In this document: positions 53,436 through 63,013 of the stretch, piece by piece
Layout of the letters: each line of letters opens with the position of its first letter
Numbering within the stretch: position 1 is the stretch's first letter
Assembly (NCBI RefSeq): GCF_900182725.1
Contig: NZ_FXTO01000004.1
Location: 148,875 to 212,874, forward strand
DNA: 64,000 nt
DNA from: Thalassovita litoralis
GTDB taxonomy: Bacteria; Pseudomonadota; Alphaproteobacteria; Rhodobacterales; Rhodobacteraceae
Direction of reading: 5' to 3'
The notes under the pieces: model-generated
Database searches by the model: none
Told to the model about the DNA's origin: nothing
The model's input: only the letters and a program-made list of their open reading frames with translations
Made by a program: the position numbers and the translations under genes

Positions 53436-54527
53436 TTAGTCATTGTCAGCCGTCTTTGAAACCGATTTCTGTAACAAAGATACGTCACGGAACAGCCGCG
53501 GCAATCTGCGCAGGGCTTTGTAAACCTCGATATGGGTGTCCATCTTCATCGCCGGATAGCCCAGCATCACACGGCCCGCAGGTACGTTGGCCAGCACTTT
53601 GGTGGCGCCGCCGGTGATGACGTGATCCCCGATGAAAATATTGTCACTGACCCCGGTTTGTCCGCCCAGAACCACATTATTGCCAATCCGCGTGGACCCG
53701 GCCACCCCGACCTGCGCACAGATCAGGCAATCGTTGCCGATTTCAACATTGTGGCCGATCTGCGCCAGATTGTCGAATTTCACCCCGTTGCCGATCCGGG
53801 TGTCGCGCACGGTGCCGCGATCAATGCAGCTATTGGCCCCCAGTTCGCAATCGTCCCCGATGGTCACATTGCCCAAGCTGTGAATCCGGGCATAGGATTG
53901 CGCCCGCAATTCCCCCTGATCGCCAAGGCTATCGCGCACCCGTTCCACGCTGGATTGTTCCGGCGTGACAAAGGAAAACCCGTCTGCCCCCACCGTGGCC
54001 CCCGGTTGGGCGATGAAATTACGCCCGATGCGCACCCGTGCGCCCAGTTTCACGCCTTCGCGCAGATAGGCGTTTTCGCCCAGTTCCACATCCGTGCCGA
54101 TAAAACACTGCGGCCCGATCACCGATCCCGCGCCAATCCGCGCCCCGGCCCCGATCACGCACAGCGGCCCCACCGACACATCCGCGCCCAGCGTTGCGCT
54201 GGGATCAATCACGGCGGTGGGGTGGATGCCGGGGGCGAACCCCTGCCCCTTGTCCATCATGGCGCTTAGGCCGGACATGGCAAACCGGGGGCGCGGCGCG
54301 ACAATGGCGGCTTGCAGCCCCAGCGATTGCCAATCTGCCCCCTGCCACAACATCGCCGCGCGGGCCTGTCCGTCTTTCAGGCCTTCGGCATATTTCGGGC
54401 TCATCGCCAGCGCCAGATCACGAACACCGGCCATTGCAGGTTCGGCCACGCCATCAATCGGCAGATCAACGGCGCCAAAAGCCTGTGCCCCCAGCGCCGT
54501 TGCGATATCTTTGACCGTATGGCCCAT
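53436..54527 (-). CDS. lpxD: UDP-3-O-acylglucosamine N-acyltransferase
   Basis: Adds the amide-linked 3-hydroxyacyl chain in lipid A synthesis. 363 residues from the ATG at 54527, preceded by GGAGG. N-terminal uridine-binding domain (VKDIATALGAQAFGAVDLPI), then left-handed beta-helix with AVIDPSATLGADVSVGPLCV and the catalytic His in KFDNLAQIGHNVEIGNDC. Its usual neighbours fabZ and lpxA are 42 kb away; here it is grouped with a specific ACP and ketoacyl synthase. Confidence 0.95.
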   Translation of the reverse strand: MGHTVKDIATALGAQAFGAVDLPIDGVAEPAMAGVRDLALAMSPKYAEGLKDGQARAAMLWQGADWQSLGLQAAIVAPRPRFAMSGLSAMMDKGQGFAPGIHPTAVIDPSATLGADVSVGPLCVIGAGARIGAGSVIGPQCFIGTDVELGENAYLREGVKLGARVRIGRNFIAQPGATVGADGFSFVTPEQSSVERVRDSLGDQGELRAQSYARIHSLGNVTIGDDCELGANSCIDRGTVRDTRIGNGVKFDNLAQIGHNVEIGNDCLICAQVGVAGSTRIGNNVVLGGQTGVSDNIFIGDHVITGGATKVLANVPAGRVMLGYPAMKMDTHIEVYKALRRLPRLFRDVSLLQKSVSKTADND

Positions 54528-54562
54528 GTGCTTGCCTCCAGCAGAATGCTCTGGCGGCAGAT

Positions 54563-56176
54563 TTAGCCCCGAACGCCGCCCAAGGCCACCCCTGCGCGTT
54601 CCAGTGCGTTCCAAATCTCTGCATCGCGGCCATAGACGTCGCGGCGGAATTCCAGATCGCCCTTCGCCGTGGTCAGGGCTGTGCGATAAATAATGTGAAC
54701 CGGGATTTTCTGTTCCAGATTCAATTGCGTTTCACGTCCGGTCTTCAGGTGCTTGTGGAACAGCCCCTTGGGATCATCGGTTTGTTTCGCCAGCAAGGCA
54801 TAGGCGAATTCAAACGGTTCATGCAGACGAATACAGCCGTGGCTGTAAGCACGGGTTTCGCGTGCGAACAGGTTCTTGGCCGGGGTGTCGTGCAGATAGA
54901 TGTTATAGCGGTTCGGGAACATGAATTTCACCAGCCCCAGCGCGTTGCTGCGCGATGGGGGCTGTTTGATGTCGAACGGGAAATTGCGTTCGTTATATTG
55001 TGAAAAGTCGATATTGGCCCGGCTGACCGACTGACCACGCGAATTGATCAGGTTCAGATGCCCCGCAGCATTCGGGTTCCGTTTCATCATCGGCAGGTAT
55101 TCTTTGACTGCGATCGAACGAGGCACATTCCAGGTGGGGTTGATCACCATATGCTCCATCTCGTCGGAAAATTCCGGGCTGCGGCGATCATGGCTGTTGG
55201 CCCCCACAACAGATCGGGTGCGGAACGTGACCTTGTTATCATCCACGATCTTCGCGGTGAAATCGGTCAGGTTCACCCAAATATGGCGCTTGCCGCGTTC
55301 AAAATTGGTCCAGCGTTCGCGCTCCATCGCCACCAGCACGGATTCCAGCCGCTTTTCCGGGCCAACATTGATTTCCGTCAGCGTTCCGCCCCCGGCGACG
55401 CCATCGGTTTCCAACCCGTGTGCGGCCTGAAACTTCTGTACCGCCTGCGTCATGGCCGCGTCATAGCTGCGGGTCGCGCTGCGGGACATATAGCCCATTG
55501 CCACCAAACGGTTCCGCAGGGCCACCACAGCAGTGCCACTGTCGCCCGGTTCCAGCTTGGTTCCCGGAACGGTCGCGCCCCAACCACCATGCGCAAGCTG
55601 ATATTCCAGCTTCAGCTTGGCTTTCATCAGTCGGGCATATTCGGGGTTTTGCGGCGGCAGGGACCGCATGAATGCGCCCGGTGTGCTTTGGACAAAGGCC
55701 GTCAAATAGGATTTACGATCCCGCAGCGGCACCTCGCGTTTGATGCCGTCGTCAATCTTCGATGGGGTCAGAAGCCCGGTTTGCACGTCGCGGGCATAGG
55801 CAAGGAACGCTTCGGACAGCGCCACTTCGACCCGGCCCAGATCGCGCGGGCTGCGGACATCGCGTAACATCTGCGCCAGCCCGTCTTCGTTATATCGTGC
55901 GGACGGTAGCCCATGCGAGGAAACATTATCCAGCGCCGCAAACAGCGCCTTGCGCCGGGCCAGATGTTGCGGGGTTTCATCGGTCCAGATCGGGGCATAT
56001 CCCGATTCCCGATAAAATTCCGCCAGATCACGATCCAGCGCCGCTGCTTCTGCGACAGCTTGTTTGAATGCAGTTACTTCGGCGCGTGCAGTGCCAGCCC
56101 CCGCGGAAAAAGTAATCAACAGTGCCGAAATGGCACAAATATACCGGACAATGCCGGAACGGGTCAGCGGCAGCAT
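54563..56176 (-). CDS. L,D-transpeptidase (YcbB/LdtD-like)
   Basis: 537 residues. An N-terminal membrane or signal helix (IVRYICAISALLITFSAGAG, about 9-28), a scaffold region with ETPQHLARRKALFAALDNVS, a peptidoglycan-binding fold (LVAMGYMSRSATRSYDAAMT), and a YkuD catalytic domain with the Cys in YSHGCIRLHEP and VINPTWNVPRSIAVKEY. It makes 3-3 cross-links in the periplasm. Divergent from a DUF882 peptidase-like gene; lpxD is 35 bp downstream on the same strand. Confidence 0.93.
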   Translation of the reverse strand: MLPLTRSGIVRYICAISALLITFSAGAGTARAEVTAFKQAVAEAAALDRDLAEFYRESGYAPIWTDETPQHLARRKALFAALDNVSSHGLPSARYNEDGLAQMLRDVRSPRDLGRVEVALSEAFLAYARDVQTGLLTPSKIDDGIKREVPLRDRKSYLTAFVQSTPGAFMRSLPPQNPEYARLMKAKLKLEYQLAHGGWGATVPGTKLEPGDSGTAVVALRNRLVAMGYMSRSATRSYDAAMTQAVQKFQAAHGLETDGVAGGGTLTEINVGPEKRLESVLVAMERERWTNFERGKRHIWVNLTDFTAKIVDDNKVTFRTRSVVGANSHDRRSPEFSDEMEHMVINPTWNVPRSIAVKEYLPMMKRNPNAAGHLNLINSRGQSVSRANIDFSQYNERNFPFDIKQPPSRSNALGLVKFMFPNRYNIYLHDTPAKNLFARETRAYSHGCIRLHEPFEFAYALLAKQTDDPKGLFHKHLKTGRETQLNLEQKIPVHIIYRTALTTAKGDLEFRRDVYGRDAEIWNALERAGVALGGVRG

Positions 56177-56521
56177 GATCTCGTCCCTTTCAGGTTATGA
56201 ATGCGCGACAGGTTATTATTCACCGTCACAAACAGGTTAAGCACCTGTCTAATCACATTTCCTTCATCAGGGAAAGCCGCATCGGTTTGATGCAGAATGG
56301 TTGCACAATGGTCTTGGTTATTTCCCAAATCTTCACAACATTGCCACAAACCCGAAATATTCAGCAAAAATTCGCCGATCCCTCTTGATTTCCGAAGAAT
56401 CTGGCAAAACGGCGTTGGTCACGGGGAAATGTTGTGACATAAAACCCGTGCATCTGGGGATGATGTAGGCAGGTGCCGCGTAACATCGCGGCCAGGAAAG
56501 AAGCGACGGGACGGCGCTATC
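56177..56521. other. 345-bp divergent promoter region
   Basis: No gene. It holds an inverted repeat ACAGGT/ACCTGT (56232-56248), and the complementary pair TCACAACATT (56333-56342) and AATGTTGTGA (56428-56437), which face opposite ways toward the two divergent cell-wall genes. Confidence 0.5.
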
Positions 56522-57091
56522 ATGACTAAAGACAGCTCCACGAGCATTTCGCGGCGTGCGCTACTGGGCGCGTTTGCAGCAACCACTCTGACGGCAGCAC
56601 CGACATTTTCAAATGCAGCGGGTTTCCTGCGCGGCGCTGGCGATATTCGGCGGATCAAGATGTATTCCGGTCGGACCGGCGAAAAGCTTGACATGATCTA
56701 CTGGATCGAAGGCGAATATATCAAAGACGCCCTGAAAGAGATCAATTTCTTCATGCGCGACTGGCGCACCAATGGCACCGTATCCATGGACGCCCGCACA
56801 GTGGACATCATTGCCGCCACGCATAACCTGCTGGATGTGAACGAACCCTATATGCTGTTGTCCGGCTATCGTAGCCCGGCCACCAATGCCATGCTGCGGT
56901 CGAAATCGCGGGCGGTGGCGAAAAATTCGCTTCATATGAAAGGTCAGGCAGCAGACCTGCGGCTGGGATCGCGGTCGGTTGGCCAGATTTCGCGCGCGGC
57001 TTCGTCCTGCCATGCGGGCGGTGTGGGTCGGTACAGCCGGTCGAATTTCGTCCACATGGATTGCGGTCCTGTTCGTAACTGGGGCGCTTGA
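56522..57091 (+). CDS. DUF882 / YcbK-like peptidase-fold protein
   Basis: 189 residues. Tat-type signal with RR at 11-12 followed by ALLGAFAATTLTAAPTFS. The DUF882 domain has the zinc ligands of M15 D,D-peptidases: His138 in SLHMKGQAADLR, Asp145 and His178 in NFVHMDCG, plus LLSGYRSPATNAML. It probably trims peptidoglycan (as MepK does for 3-3 cross-links), which agrees with its divergent partner, an L,D-transpeptidase that makes those links. Confidence 0.88.
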   Translation: MTKDSSTSISRRALLGAFAATTLTAAPTFSNAAGFLRGAGDIRRIKMYSGRTGEKLDMIYWIEGEYIKDALKEINFFMRDWRTNGTVSMDARTVDIIAATHNLLDVNEPYMLLSGYRSPATNAMLRSKSRAVAKNSLHMKGQAADLRLGSRSVGQISRAASSCHAGGVGRYSRSNFVHMDCGPVRNWGA

Positions 57092-57128
57092 TCCACTAAC
57101 GCCCCACATTCCATTCCGTTCCAAGTGG

Positions 57129-57154
57129 CCCGTCGATTTTCGGCGGGTTTTTTT
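57129..57154 (+). terminator. terminator after the DUF882 gene
   Basis: CCCGTCG and CGGCGGG (one mismatch) around ATTTT, then seven T. Confidence 0.8.
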
Positions 57155-57193
57155 CGTCTTGATCTTTCGTGCGGCGATTGGCCTTCTGACGGA

Positions 57194-58744
57194 ATGACCG
57201 AAAACAGCCTGACAGAAAGCAAATCCCGCGTGACACACCGATTGCCCTCGATCCCGATGCTTGTGGTTTTACAAGGCGGGATTTCCGCCGCGTCGCTGGT
57301 GGTGGAAATCGTCGCCGGTCGCATGTTGGCCCCTTATGTGGGTATGTCGCTTTATACTTGGACGGCTGTCATTGCCGTGGTGCTGGCCGGGTTTTCCGCA
57401 GGCCATTGGTGGGGCGGGCGGATTGCAGAACGCCCCGCCGCGCGGGCCTTGCGATCAACGGCCTGGGCTATGATAGGTGCGGCGCTGTTTACCGGCGGGT
57501 CGGTGATATTGCTGCGTTGGGCCGGGGCGCTGTTGCCGCATTTCAGCGATCCGCTCAGCGGTATTCTGGCGCTGACGCTGCTGGCGTTTTTCCTGCCCTC
57601 GCTGTTTGCGGGTATTCCTGCGCCGGTTTTGGCACAGATCAGTGTATCGGCCAGCCCTGATGCCTCGGGGCGGGCCTTGGGGGCGATGTTTGCCGCCGGG
57701 GCTGTGGGGGCAATTGCCGGAACGGTGTTGGCGGGGTTTGTCTTTATTTCATGGCTGGGATCGGTCGGCACGATCTTGGCGGTGACGCTGTTCTATGCGC
57801 TGTCTGCGACGCTGTTGTTCCGGCTGGCCCGCCGCGCAGGTGGCCCCGTCACCGGACCTACCGGGGCGGCCATGTCCGCGTTGGCTGTGCTGGGGGTTGG
57901 CCTGTCGGCATTGCAAAGCCCATCGCCCTGCACCACTGAATCGCAATATTTCTGTATTCGGTCGATGGATGTCTCCGCCGATCCCGCCCATCCGGTATGG
58001 ATGATGGTACTGGATCATCTGGTGCATGGCATGACCGCACGGGAATTGCCGCATGTGATGTTTACCGATCATGCAGCGCTGCTGGATGAGCTGGCCCGCG
58101 CCCGGCATGTCCCCGGATTTTCGGCGTTTTTCATCGGGGGTGGCACGTTTTCCATCCCGCGCAGTTGGGCGGCATTGTCACCCGCCCCGCGCATGACCGT
58201 TGCGGAAATTGATCCGGTCGTAACTGACATTGCCGCGCGGGATTTCTGGTTCGATCCGGCCAGCGCGCGGGTGCTGAACATGGATGCCCGCCGCGCCCTT
58301 CTGATTGCGCCGGATCGCTATGATGTGATCCTTGGGGATGCTTTCACCGACATCGCCGTGCCGTCGCATCTGATCACACAGGAATTTTTCCAACTGGTGC
58401 AATCCCGCCTGACGCCCGGCGGCACCTATCTGATGAATGTGATCGACCACGCCGACCGGCTGGAAACGCTGGTGTCCTTGGCGCATACGCTGCAAACCGT
58501 GTTCCCTGTCGTCGAAATCTGGACCGAGGCGAAAAAGGCAGGCCCGCAAGAGCGGATGATCTTTGTGCTGGCCGCAGGCGACCGCCCCACCCCGCGCGAC
58601 CGGATTGAAACCCTGTCGCCCGATCCGATCCTGTTCGCCCGCCTGCCTGATGGCGCATTGGACCGGCTGCGCCAGCGTATCCCGCCCACCCTGCTGACCG
58701 ATGATTTCGCCCCGATTGATCGGCTGATGGGCTTGCGGCTGTAG
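57194..58744 (+). CDS. membrane-bound spermidine-synthase-like protein
   Basis: 516 residues from the ATG at 57194. The N-terminal half (about 20-240) has six or seven hydrophobic helices beginning VVEIVAGRMLAPYVGMSLYT, as in fused MFS/spermidine synthase proteins. The C-terminal half is a Rossmann methyltransferase-like domain with FFIGGGTFSIPRSWA, VAEIDPVVTDIA and ILGDAFTDIAVPSHL. The aminopropyl-transfer Asp is plausible in GDAFTD. Real substrate unknown. An upstream frame to 57125 overlaps the terminator. Confidence 0.85.
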   Translation: MTENSLTESKSRVTHRLPSIPMLVVLQGGISAASLVVEIVAGRMLAPYVGMSLYTWTAVIAVVLAGFSAGHWWGGRIAERPAARALRSTAWAMIGAALFTGGSVILLRWAGALLPHFSDPLSGILALTLLAFFLPSLFAGIPAPVLAQISVSASPDASGRALGAMFAAGAVGAIAGTVLAGFVFISWLGSVGTILAVTLFYALSATLLFRLARRAGGPVTGPTGAAMSALAVLGVGLSALQSPSPCTTESQYFCIRSMDVSADPAHPVWMMVLDHLVHGMTARELPHVMFTDHAALLDELARARHVPGFSAFFIGGGTFSIPRSWAALSPAPRMTVAEIDPVVTDIAARDFWFDPASARVLNMDARRALLIAPDRYDVILGDAFTDIAVPSHLITQEFFQLVQSRLTPGGTYLMNVIDHADRLETLVSLAHTLQTVFPVVEIWTEAKKAGPQERMIFVLAAGDRPTPRDRIETLSPDPILFARLPDGALDRLRQRIPPTLLTDDFAPIDRLMGLRL

Positions 58745-58752
58745 CGTATATT

Positions 58753-58785
58753 ACCAAAAAAGAACCCCAGCCACAGGCCGGGGTC
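58753..58785 (-). terminator. terminator of the octaheme operon
   Basis: On the minus strand ACCCCGGCC and GGCTGGGGT around TGT (one mismatch), then TCTTTTTT. Confidence 0.85.
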
Positions 58786-58811
58786 AAGTTACGCACATAC
58801 CAAAAGGCCCG

Positions 58812-59474
58812 TTATTTCGCTGGTTTCAGGCGATCAGGCTCATTCTTTTCTAAATAGGCTTCTTGTTCGGGGGTCAGGTCGATCACATCATAGCCGGTGA
58901 TCATCGGGGCCACATGGCTGCGGAACCCATGCCCCACGGTCAGCAGATACACATGCACGATGACAAAGGCCGCGATCACATAGGCTGCCAGCAAATGCAG
59001 GTTGGCAATCACCGAGATCAGGAATGTACCCTGCGCCCCCTGTCCCCAGAAATTATAGGTCAGATACAGGATGCCCGTGACCCAAATCGCCGGAAACACA
59101 AACCATTTCAGCCCGAAATAGGTGGCGGCCTGAAGCGGGTTATGTTTACGCCAGAACAGTTTTTTATAGGGGTGATCCTCGCCCCGGAACACACCCCACG
59201 CGTAAAACCGGGCCACCTCGATCATGCCTTCGATTTTGGGGATGAACTGTTTCCACGTCCCGGTGGTAAACAGCCAGAACGTAGCGAAAACCCACAGTGC
59301 CAGCAGCGCCAGCGCCGCAACCGTATGCAGCATCACCGCCGGACCAAAGGGGATCACCGAATGCAGCCCGTTCAGCCCCAGCCCGGTAAACAACAGCGCC
59401 ATGATCAGCGCCACCTGCATCCAGTGCCACAACCGTTCAAACCGGGGATAAACCTTCACGCAACGCTTAGTCAT
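58812..59474 (-). CDS. b-type cytochrome (cytochrome b561 / FdnI-like)
   Basis: 220 residues, four membrane helices. Start at ATG 59474 (MTKRCVKVYPRFERLWHWMQ); the frame extends to 59579 through the preceding gene without a site. Candidate heme His: His17 (LWHWM), His50 (VMLHTVAA), and two in NLHLLAAYVIAAFVIVHVYL. It resembles the quinol-linked gamma subunits of formate dehydrogenases and related enzymes. It overlaps the octaheme cytochrome gene by 8 bp, so it probably passes electrons between quinones and that cytochrome. Confidence 0.88.
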   Translation of the reverse strand: MTKRCVKVYPRFERLWHWMQVALIMALLFTGLGLNGLHSVIPFGPAVMLHTVAALALLALWVFATFWLFTTGTWKQFIPKIEGMIEVARFYAWGVFRGEDHPYKKLFWRKHNPLQAATYFGLKWFVFPAIWVTGILYLTYNFWGQGAQGTFLISVIANLHLLAAYVIAAFVIVHVYLLTVGHGFRSHVAPMITGYDVIDLTPEQEAYLEKNEPDRLKPAK

Positions 59475-61107
59475 GATGCGTCCCTTTCTTACCCGAGAAG
59501 ACCCGCAGCCCGGCATGTAGCAACACGCCCGCCAAAGCCGCCAGAACCAGCAGTTTCCCCAACAGCCCCACCGGCCCATTCGGATTGGTGCCGGGCAGGA
59601 AAACGCCCGCTAAATTCTGCATCCGCCCGTCCTGTGCGTGACAGTCCTGACAATCCACCGCATCCTTGGCCGGGGCCACCATATGCGTGATGGGCCAATA
59701 CATATAAGTATCCACGAAATCGAACTGCCCGGAATAGGGCTGATGCGCGGCTTTCATCCCGGCCTTGATGGATTTGGCCCAGTCGAAATTCGTCCAGAAT
59801 GCGCTGTCCGTGGTTGGCCCCCATACATGGGTATAGACCAGCGTATTGTTCACACTGTCATAGGCCTGTCGCCCTTTCATCCGCTTGAAGGGCCAAATCC
59901 GGCTATCGGGGCTGTCGGGTGTGCCGTTGATCCGGTTCACGTCGACCACGCCGCTGGGGTCGATCTTGCGGTCGATGGTGGAATATTCCACCTGACCGTT
60001 AAACCATGCGTAATATGGCTGAACATTTTCACCATACTCAAAATCGCCCTTGGTCGACAGATAGGTATGCAGATGTTTCCCGGTCGAGGACGTATAGCCA
60101 TCTTCGCTATAGGGTTTGCCAGCCTTCAGCTTACCCGCCGTGGACCAGTCCCACAGGGTTTTCGTAGGCACCCCGCCCCGCGCAAAACTGGGGATATGGC
60201 AGGTCTGACAGGCCAGCTTGTCGGTGTGATCGTTCAGCTTGACCCCCTTTAGGTTCACCGGATGCGGTTCGGTCCCGTGGCAGCTTTGGCAGGTCGACAC
60301 CTCGCGCCGCTGACCGGGCTTGCCGGTGCCAGTGGTATCCACCGCATGAACGTTATAACGCGACCCGTCCCATTTATGCTGATCCGACACGTGACAGGTG
60401 GAACACACCATGCCTTCGCCACCATCGGCCACGGCGGACATATGTACATCCACGTCATGCGCGGGGTCATACAGCGCCGATGACAAATCCCCGTGCTTCA
60501 CGTTATCGCCACCCCCGCCATAGAAATGGCAGTTGCCGCAATTGTCACGTCCCGGCATCCCCACGCTTTGCGCGGCTTTGCTCAGGTCCACGGCCCAAGC
60601 TTTTGCCCCGGTGATGGTGGTTCCTTTCGCCTCTAGGGGCGGGTGGCCTGCGCCGGTGGCCAGTTTGGTATAATTGCCCGAACGGTCATGGCAGACCAGA
60701 CAATCCACCGCGTTGGATTGCTGCGGCGGGGGTTGGTTCATATCTTCCCAGCCATAGCCCGCATGACAGGACGTGCAGCGCGGTTCATTCCCTGCCACCG
60801 ATCCACAAAAGGAATTGATCACGTTCCGCTTACCCAGCTTTTGCCCGGTTTCGGGATGGGTGTAATCCCAGCTAAAATGGATCGAATGCATCTGCACCTG
60901 ATCGTCTGCTTCGGTATGGCAGGACAGGCAGGCTTCGGTCACTTCGGGGCCGGATTTGAAATCTTTCTTCAGAATCTCGAACTTGGAATGGTCCGCCGTG
61001 CTGTTTGATCCGGGGATTTGCGGGACGGGTGTTTGTTGCGCCAGCCCCGCACCAGACAGGACCAAACCCAGCCCGATCGTCGTCATAAGCAACCGGATTT
61101 TACGCAT
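59467..61107 (-). CDS. octaheme c-type cytochrome (tetrathionate reductase family)
   Basis: 546 residues. Signal peptide (LLMTTIGLGLVLSGAGLAQQ, about 6-25). Eight CXXCH heme sites at 60, 111, 136, 190, 235, 273, 300 and 486. The layout fits the OTR family of Shewanella, which reduces tetrathionate, nitrite and hydroxylamine in vitro; the physiological substrate is unknown. Unlike Shewanella OTR it has a C-terminal membrane helix (GPVGLLGKLLVLAALAGVLL, about 511-530), so it is anchored on the periplasmic face. AAGGG before the ATG at 61107. Confidence 0.92.
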   Translation of the reverse strand: MRKIRLLMTTIGLGLVLSGAGLAQQTPVPQIPGSNSTADHSKFEILKKDFKSGPEVTEACLSCHTEADDQVQMHSIHFSWDYTHPETGQKLGKRNVINSFCGSVAGNEPRCTSCHAGYGWEDMNQPPPQQSNAVDCLVCHDRSGNYTKLATGAGHPPLEAKGTTITGAKAWAVDLSKAAQSVGMPGRDNCGNCHFYGGGGDNVKHGDLSSALYDPAHDVDVHMSAVADGGEGMVCSTCHVSDQHKWDGSRYNVHAVDTTGTGKPGQRREVSTCQSCHGTEPHPVNLKGVKLNDHTDKLACQTCHIPSFARGGVPTKTLWDWSTAGKLKAGKPYSEDGYTSSTGKHLHTYLSTKGDFEYGENVQPYYAWFNGQVEYSTIDRKIDPSGVVDVNRINGTPDSPDSRIWPFKRMKGRQAYDSVNNTLVYTHVWGPTTDSAFWTNFDWAKSIKAGMKAAHQPYSGQFDFVDTYMYWPITHMVAPAKDAVDCQDCHAQDGRMQNLAGVFLPGTNPNGPVGLLGKLLVLAALAGVLLHAGLRVFSGKKGTHHD

Positions 61108-61130
61108 GGTTGGCCCTTTCATACTCGCGG

Positions 61131-61158
61131 AATCACATTCCATCATGGGAATGTGATT
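61131..61158. promoter_or_regulatory. perfect 11-bp-arm palindrome
   Basis: AATCACATTCC (61131-61141), six-base spacer, GGAATGTGATT (61148-61158). It lies 24 bp upstream of the octaheme cytochrome start and covers the expected -10/+1 region below the FNR site. A second operator or a leader hairpin. Confidence 0.7.
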
Positions 61159-61172
61159 GTTACCGGGTAACG

Positions 61173-61186
61173 TTGATCCAGATCAA
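61173..61186. promoter_or_regulatory. FNR-type box
   Basis: TTGATCCAGATCAA is an exact TTGAT-N4-ATCAA site for FNR-family regulators (FnrL or a DNR/NnrR relative). It lies between the divergent octaheme and GATase genes, 66 bp from the former start, and predicts induction under low oxygen. Confidence 0.85.
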
Positions 61187-61280
61187 AAAGGCCAAAAACT
61201 TATGTGGAAAATTGATCTTTTCATGCCTGTTCCGATCTTCTATCCCCGTCTGACACCCCATTCGGACAGGAAAATTTTGA

Positions 61281-62015
61281 ATGAAACCCTTTCTGATCCT
61301 GCAACTTCGCCCAGAAGCCGAAGCCTCGGACGATGAATACGCCGCCTTTCTGGCCAAGGGCGGGCTGCGTCCCGATCAAACCCGGCGCATTCGTTTGGAA
61401 CAGGAAGATTTACCCGAACTGGACCTGTCCGATTTCGCCGGTGTGATTGTGGGCGGCGGGCCGGGCTGTGTGTCGGACGCGCCCGACACCAAAGACCCGC
61501 TGGAAGCCAAGATCGAAACCGAAATCCTGTCCCTGATGCCGCAGATCACCGAACAGGACGTGCCGTTTATGGGCTGTTGCTACGGGATCGGCATTCTGGC
61601 GCATCATCTGGGCGCCACGGTCAGCAAGGCGCAATATGGCGAGGCTGTCGGCCCGTCCCTATGTGAACTGACCCCCGAAGGCGCTGCCGATCCGCTGCTG
61701 GCGGGCTTGCCCGCGCAGTTCCACGCCTTTGTCGGCCACAAAGAAGCAGTGCAGCATTTGCCCGATGGCGCGGTGCATTTGCTGGCCTCGGCCCCCTGCC
61801 CGTTCCAGATGATCCGCTACAAACAGAACGTCTATGCCACGCAATTCCACCCCGAGGCCGACAGCGCCGGGTTTGAATTGCGCATCCGCATCTACCGCAA
61901 CAAGGGTTATTTCCCACCCGAGGAAGCCGACAGCCTGATTGCCATGTGCCGCGCCGCCGATGTTCACACGCCGGAAAAAATCCTGCGCAATTTTGTGGCC
62001 CGTTACGCCGTCTGA
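61281..62015 (+). CDS. class I glutamine amidotransferase-like protein
   Basis: 244 residues. The triad of the GATase1 fold is visible: nucleophile Cys in [14 protein letters not shown], and His/Glu in [23 protein letters not shown] is the oxyanion loop. It is similar to the GMP synthase glutaminase domain but stands alone, as in many proteins that deglutamylate polyamine or amide compounds. It converges with the flavin oxidoreductase gene, with 13 bp of overlap. Confidence 0.88.
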   Translation: MKPFLILQLRPEAEASDDEYAAFLAKGGLRPDQTRRIRLEQEDLPELDLSDFAGVIVGGGPGCVSDAPDTKDPLEAKIETEILSLMPQITEQDVPFMGCCYGIGILAHHLGATVSKAQYGEAVGPSLCELTPEGAADPLLAGLPAQFHAFVGHKEAVQHLPDGAVHLLASAPCPFQMIRYKQNVYATQFHPEADSAGFELRIRIYRNKGYFPPEEADSLIAMCRAADVHTPEKILRNFVARYAV

Positions 62016-63013
62016 CCAGCGGTCTGCCCTATGGTCCGCATCGCCTGCGCCGCCATCTGAAACGATGCGATCCGCTTGTCGATGTCGTGGATCTGGCCGT
62101 TGATGATTACCTCGTCCGGTTGGTATTTGGCGATCAGCGCCGCCAGTTGCGCCTGAACGGTATCCGGCCCACCCACGGCAGACACGGACAGCGCCATATT
62201 CACCATCCGCAACATGGCCGGGTCTACGTGATCCTCGATCCGGTCCACCGGGCGCGGTAATTTCCCCGGCTGCCCGGACCGCAATCGCGCAAAGGCCAGT
62301 TGCATCGAACTGCGCAGGAATGCGCCCTCCTCGTCATCGGCCCCGGCGAATACATTTACAGCCAGCATGAAATGCGGCTTGTCCAGAAAATGCGAGGGCT
62401 TGAACGTGCTGCGATAGACCTGCACCGCCTGTTCCAGATCACCGGGCGCGAAATGCGACGCAAACGCATAGGGCAGCCCCAGATAGGCCGCCAGTTGCGC
62501 CCCATACAGCGACGATCCCAAAATCCAAACCGGCACCCCGGTCCCGGTGCCCGGAAAGGCGCGCACGCGCTGGCCCTCTTTCGGCTGTTGGAAATATTGC
62601 ACCAGTTCCATCACATCCTGCGGGAACCGATCCGGCCCGGACATATTGCGCCGCAGCGCGTGCATGGTTTCCTGATCCGTCCCCGGCGCACGCCCCAGAC
62701 CCAGATCAATCCGATCCGGGTATAGCGTGGCCAAGGTGCCGAACTGTTCCGCAATCACCAGCGGCGCATGGTTGGGCAGCATGATCCCGCCCGCCCCCAC
62801 ACGAATACGCCGGGTCTGCCCCGCGACATGCCCAATCAGAACCGAGGTCGCCGCACTGGCAATCCCCGGCATGTTATGATGCTCGGCCATCCAGTAGCGG
62901 GTGAACCCGGCCTCCTCCGTGGCCTGCGCCAGATCGACAGTATTGGCCAAAGCCCGAGCAATATCATGCCCTTCAGGCACCGGGGACAAGTCCAGAACGG
63001 AAAAAGGGATCAC
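62003..63013 (-). CDS. LLM-class flavin-dependent oxidoreductase (MsnO8 type)
   Basis: 336 residues from a GTG at 63013 that has AGGAGG at a proper distance; the TTG at 63028 includes that site and is rejected. Luciferase-like TIM barrel: [82 protein letters not shown]-dependent with an unknown substrate. Neighbours give no clue. Confidence 0.9.
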   Translation of the reverse strand: MIPFSVLDLSPVPEGHDIARALANTVDLAQATEEAGFTRYWMAEHHNMPGIASAATSVLIGHVAGQTRRIRVGAGGIMLPNHAPLVIAEQFGTLATLYPDRIDLGLGRAPGTDQETMHALRRNMSGPDRFPQDVMELVQYFQQPKEGQRVRAFPGTGTGVPVWILGSSLYGAQLAAYLGLPYAFASHFAPGDLEQAVQVYRSTFKPSHFLDKPHFMLAVNVFAGADDEEGAFLRSSMQLAFARLRSGQPGKLPRPVDRIEDHVDPAMLRMVNMALSVSAVGGPDTVQAQLAALIAKYQPDEVIINGQIHDIDKRIASFQMAAQAMRTIGQTAGQTA

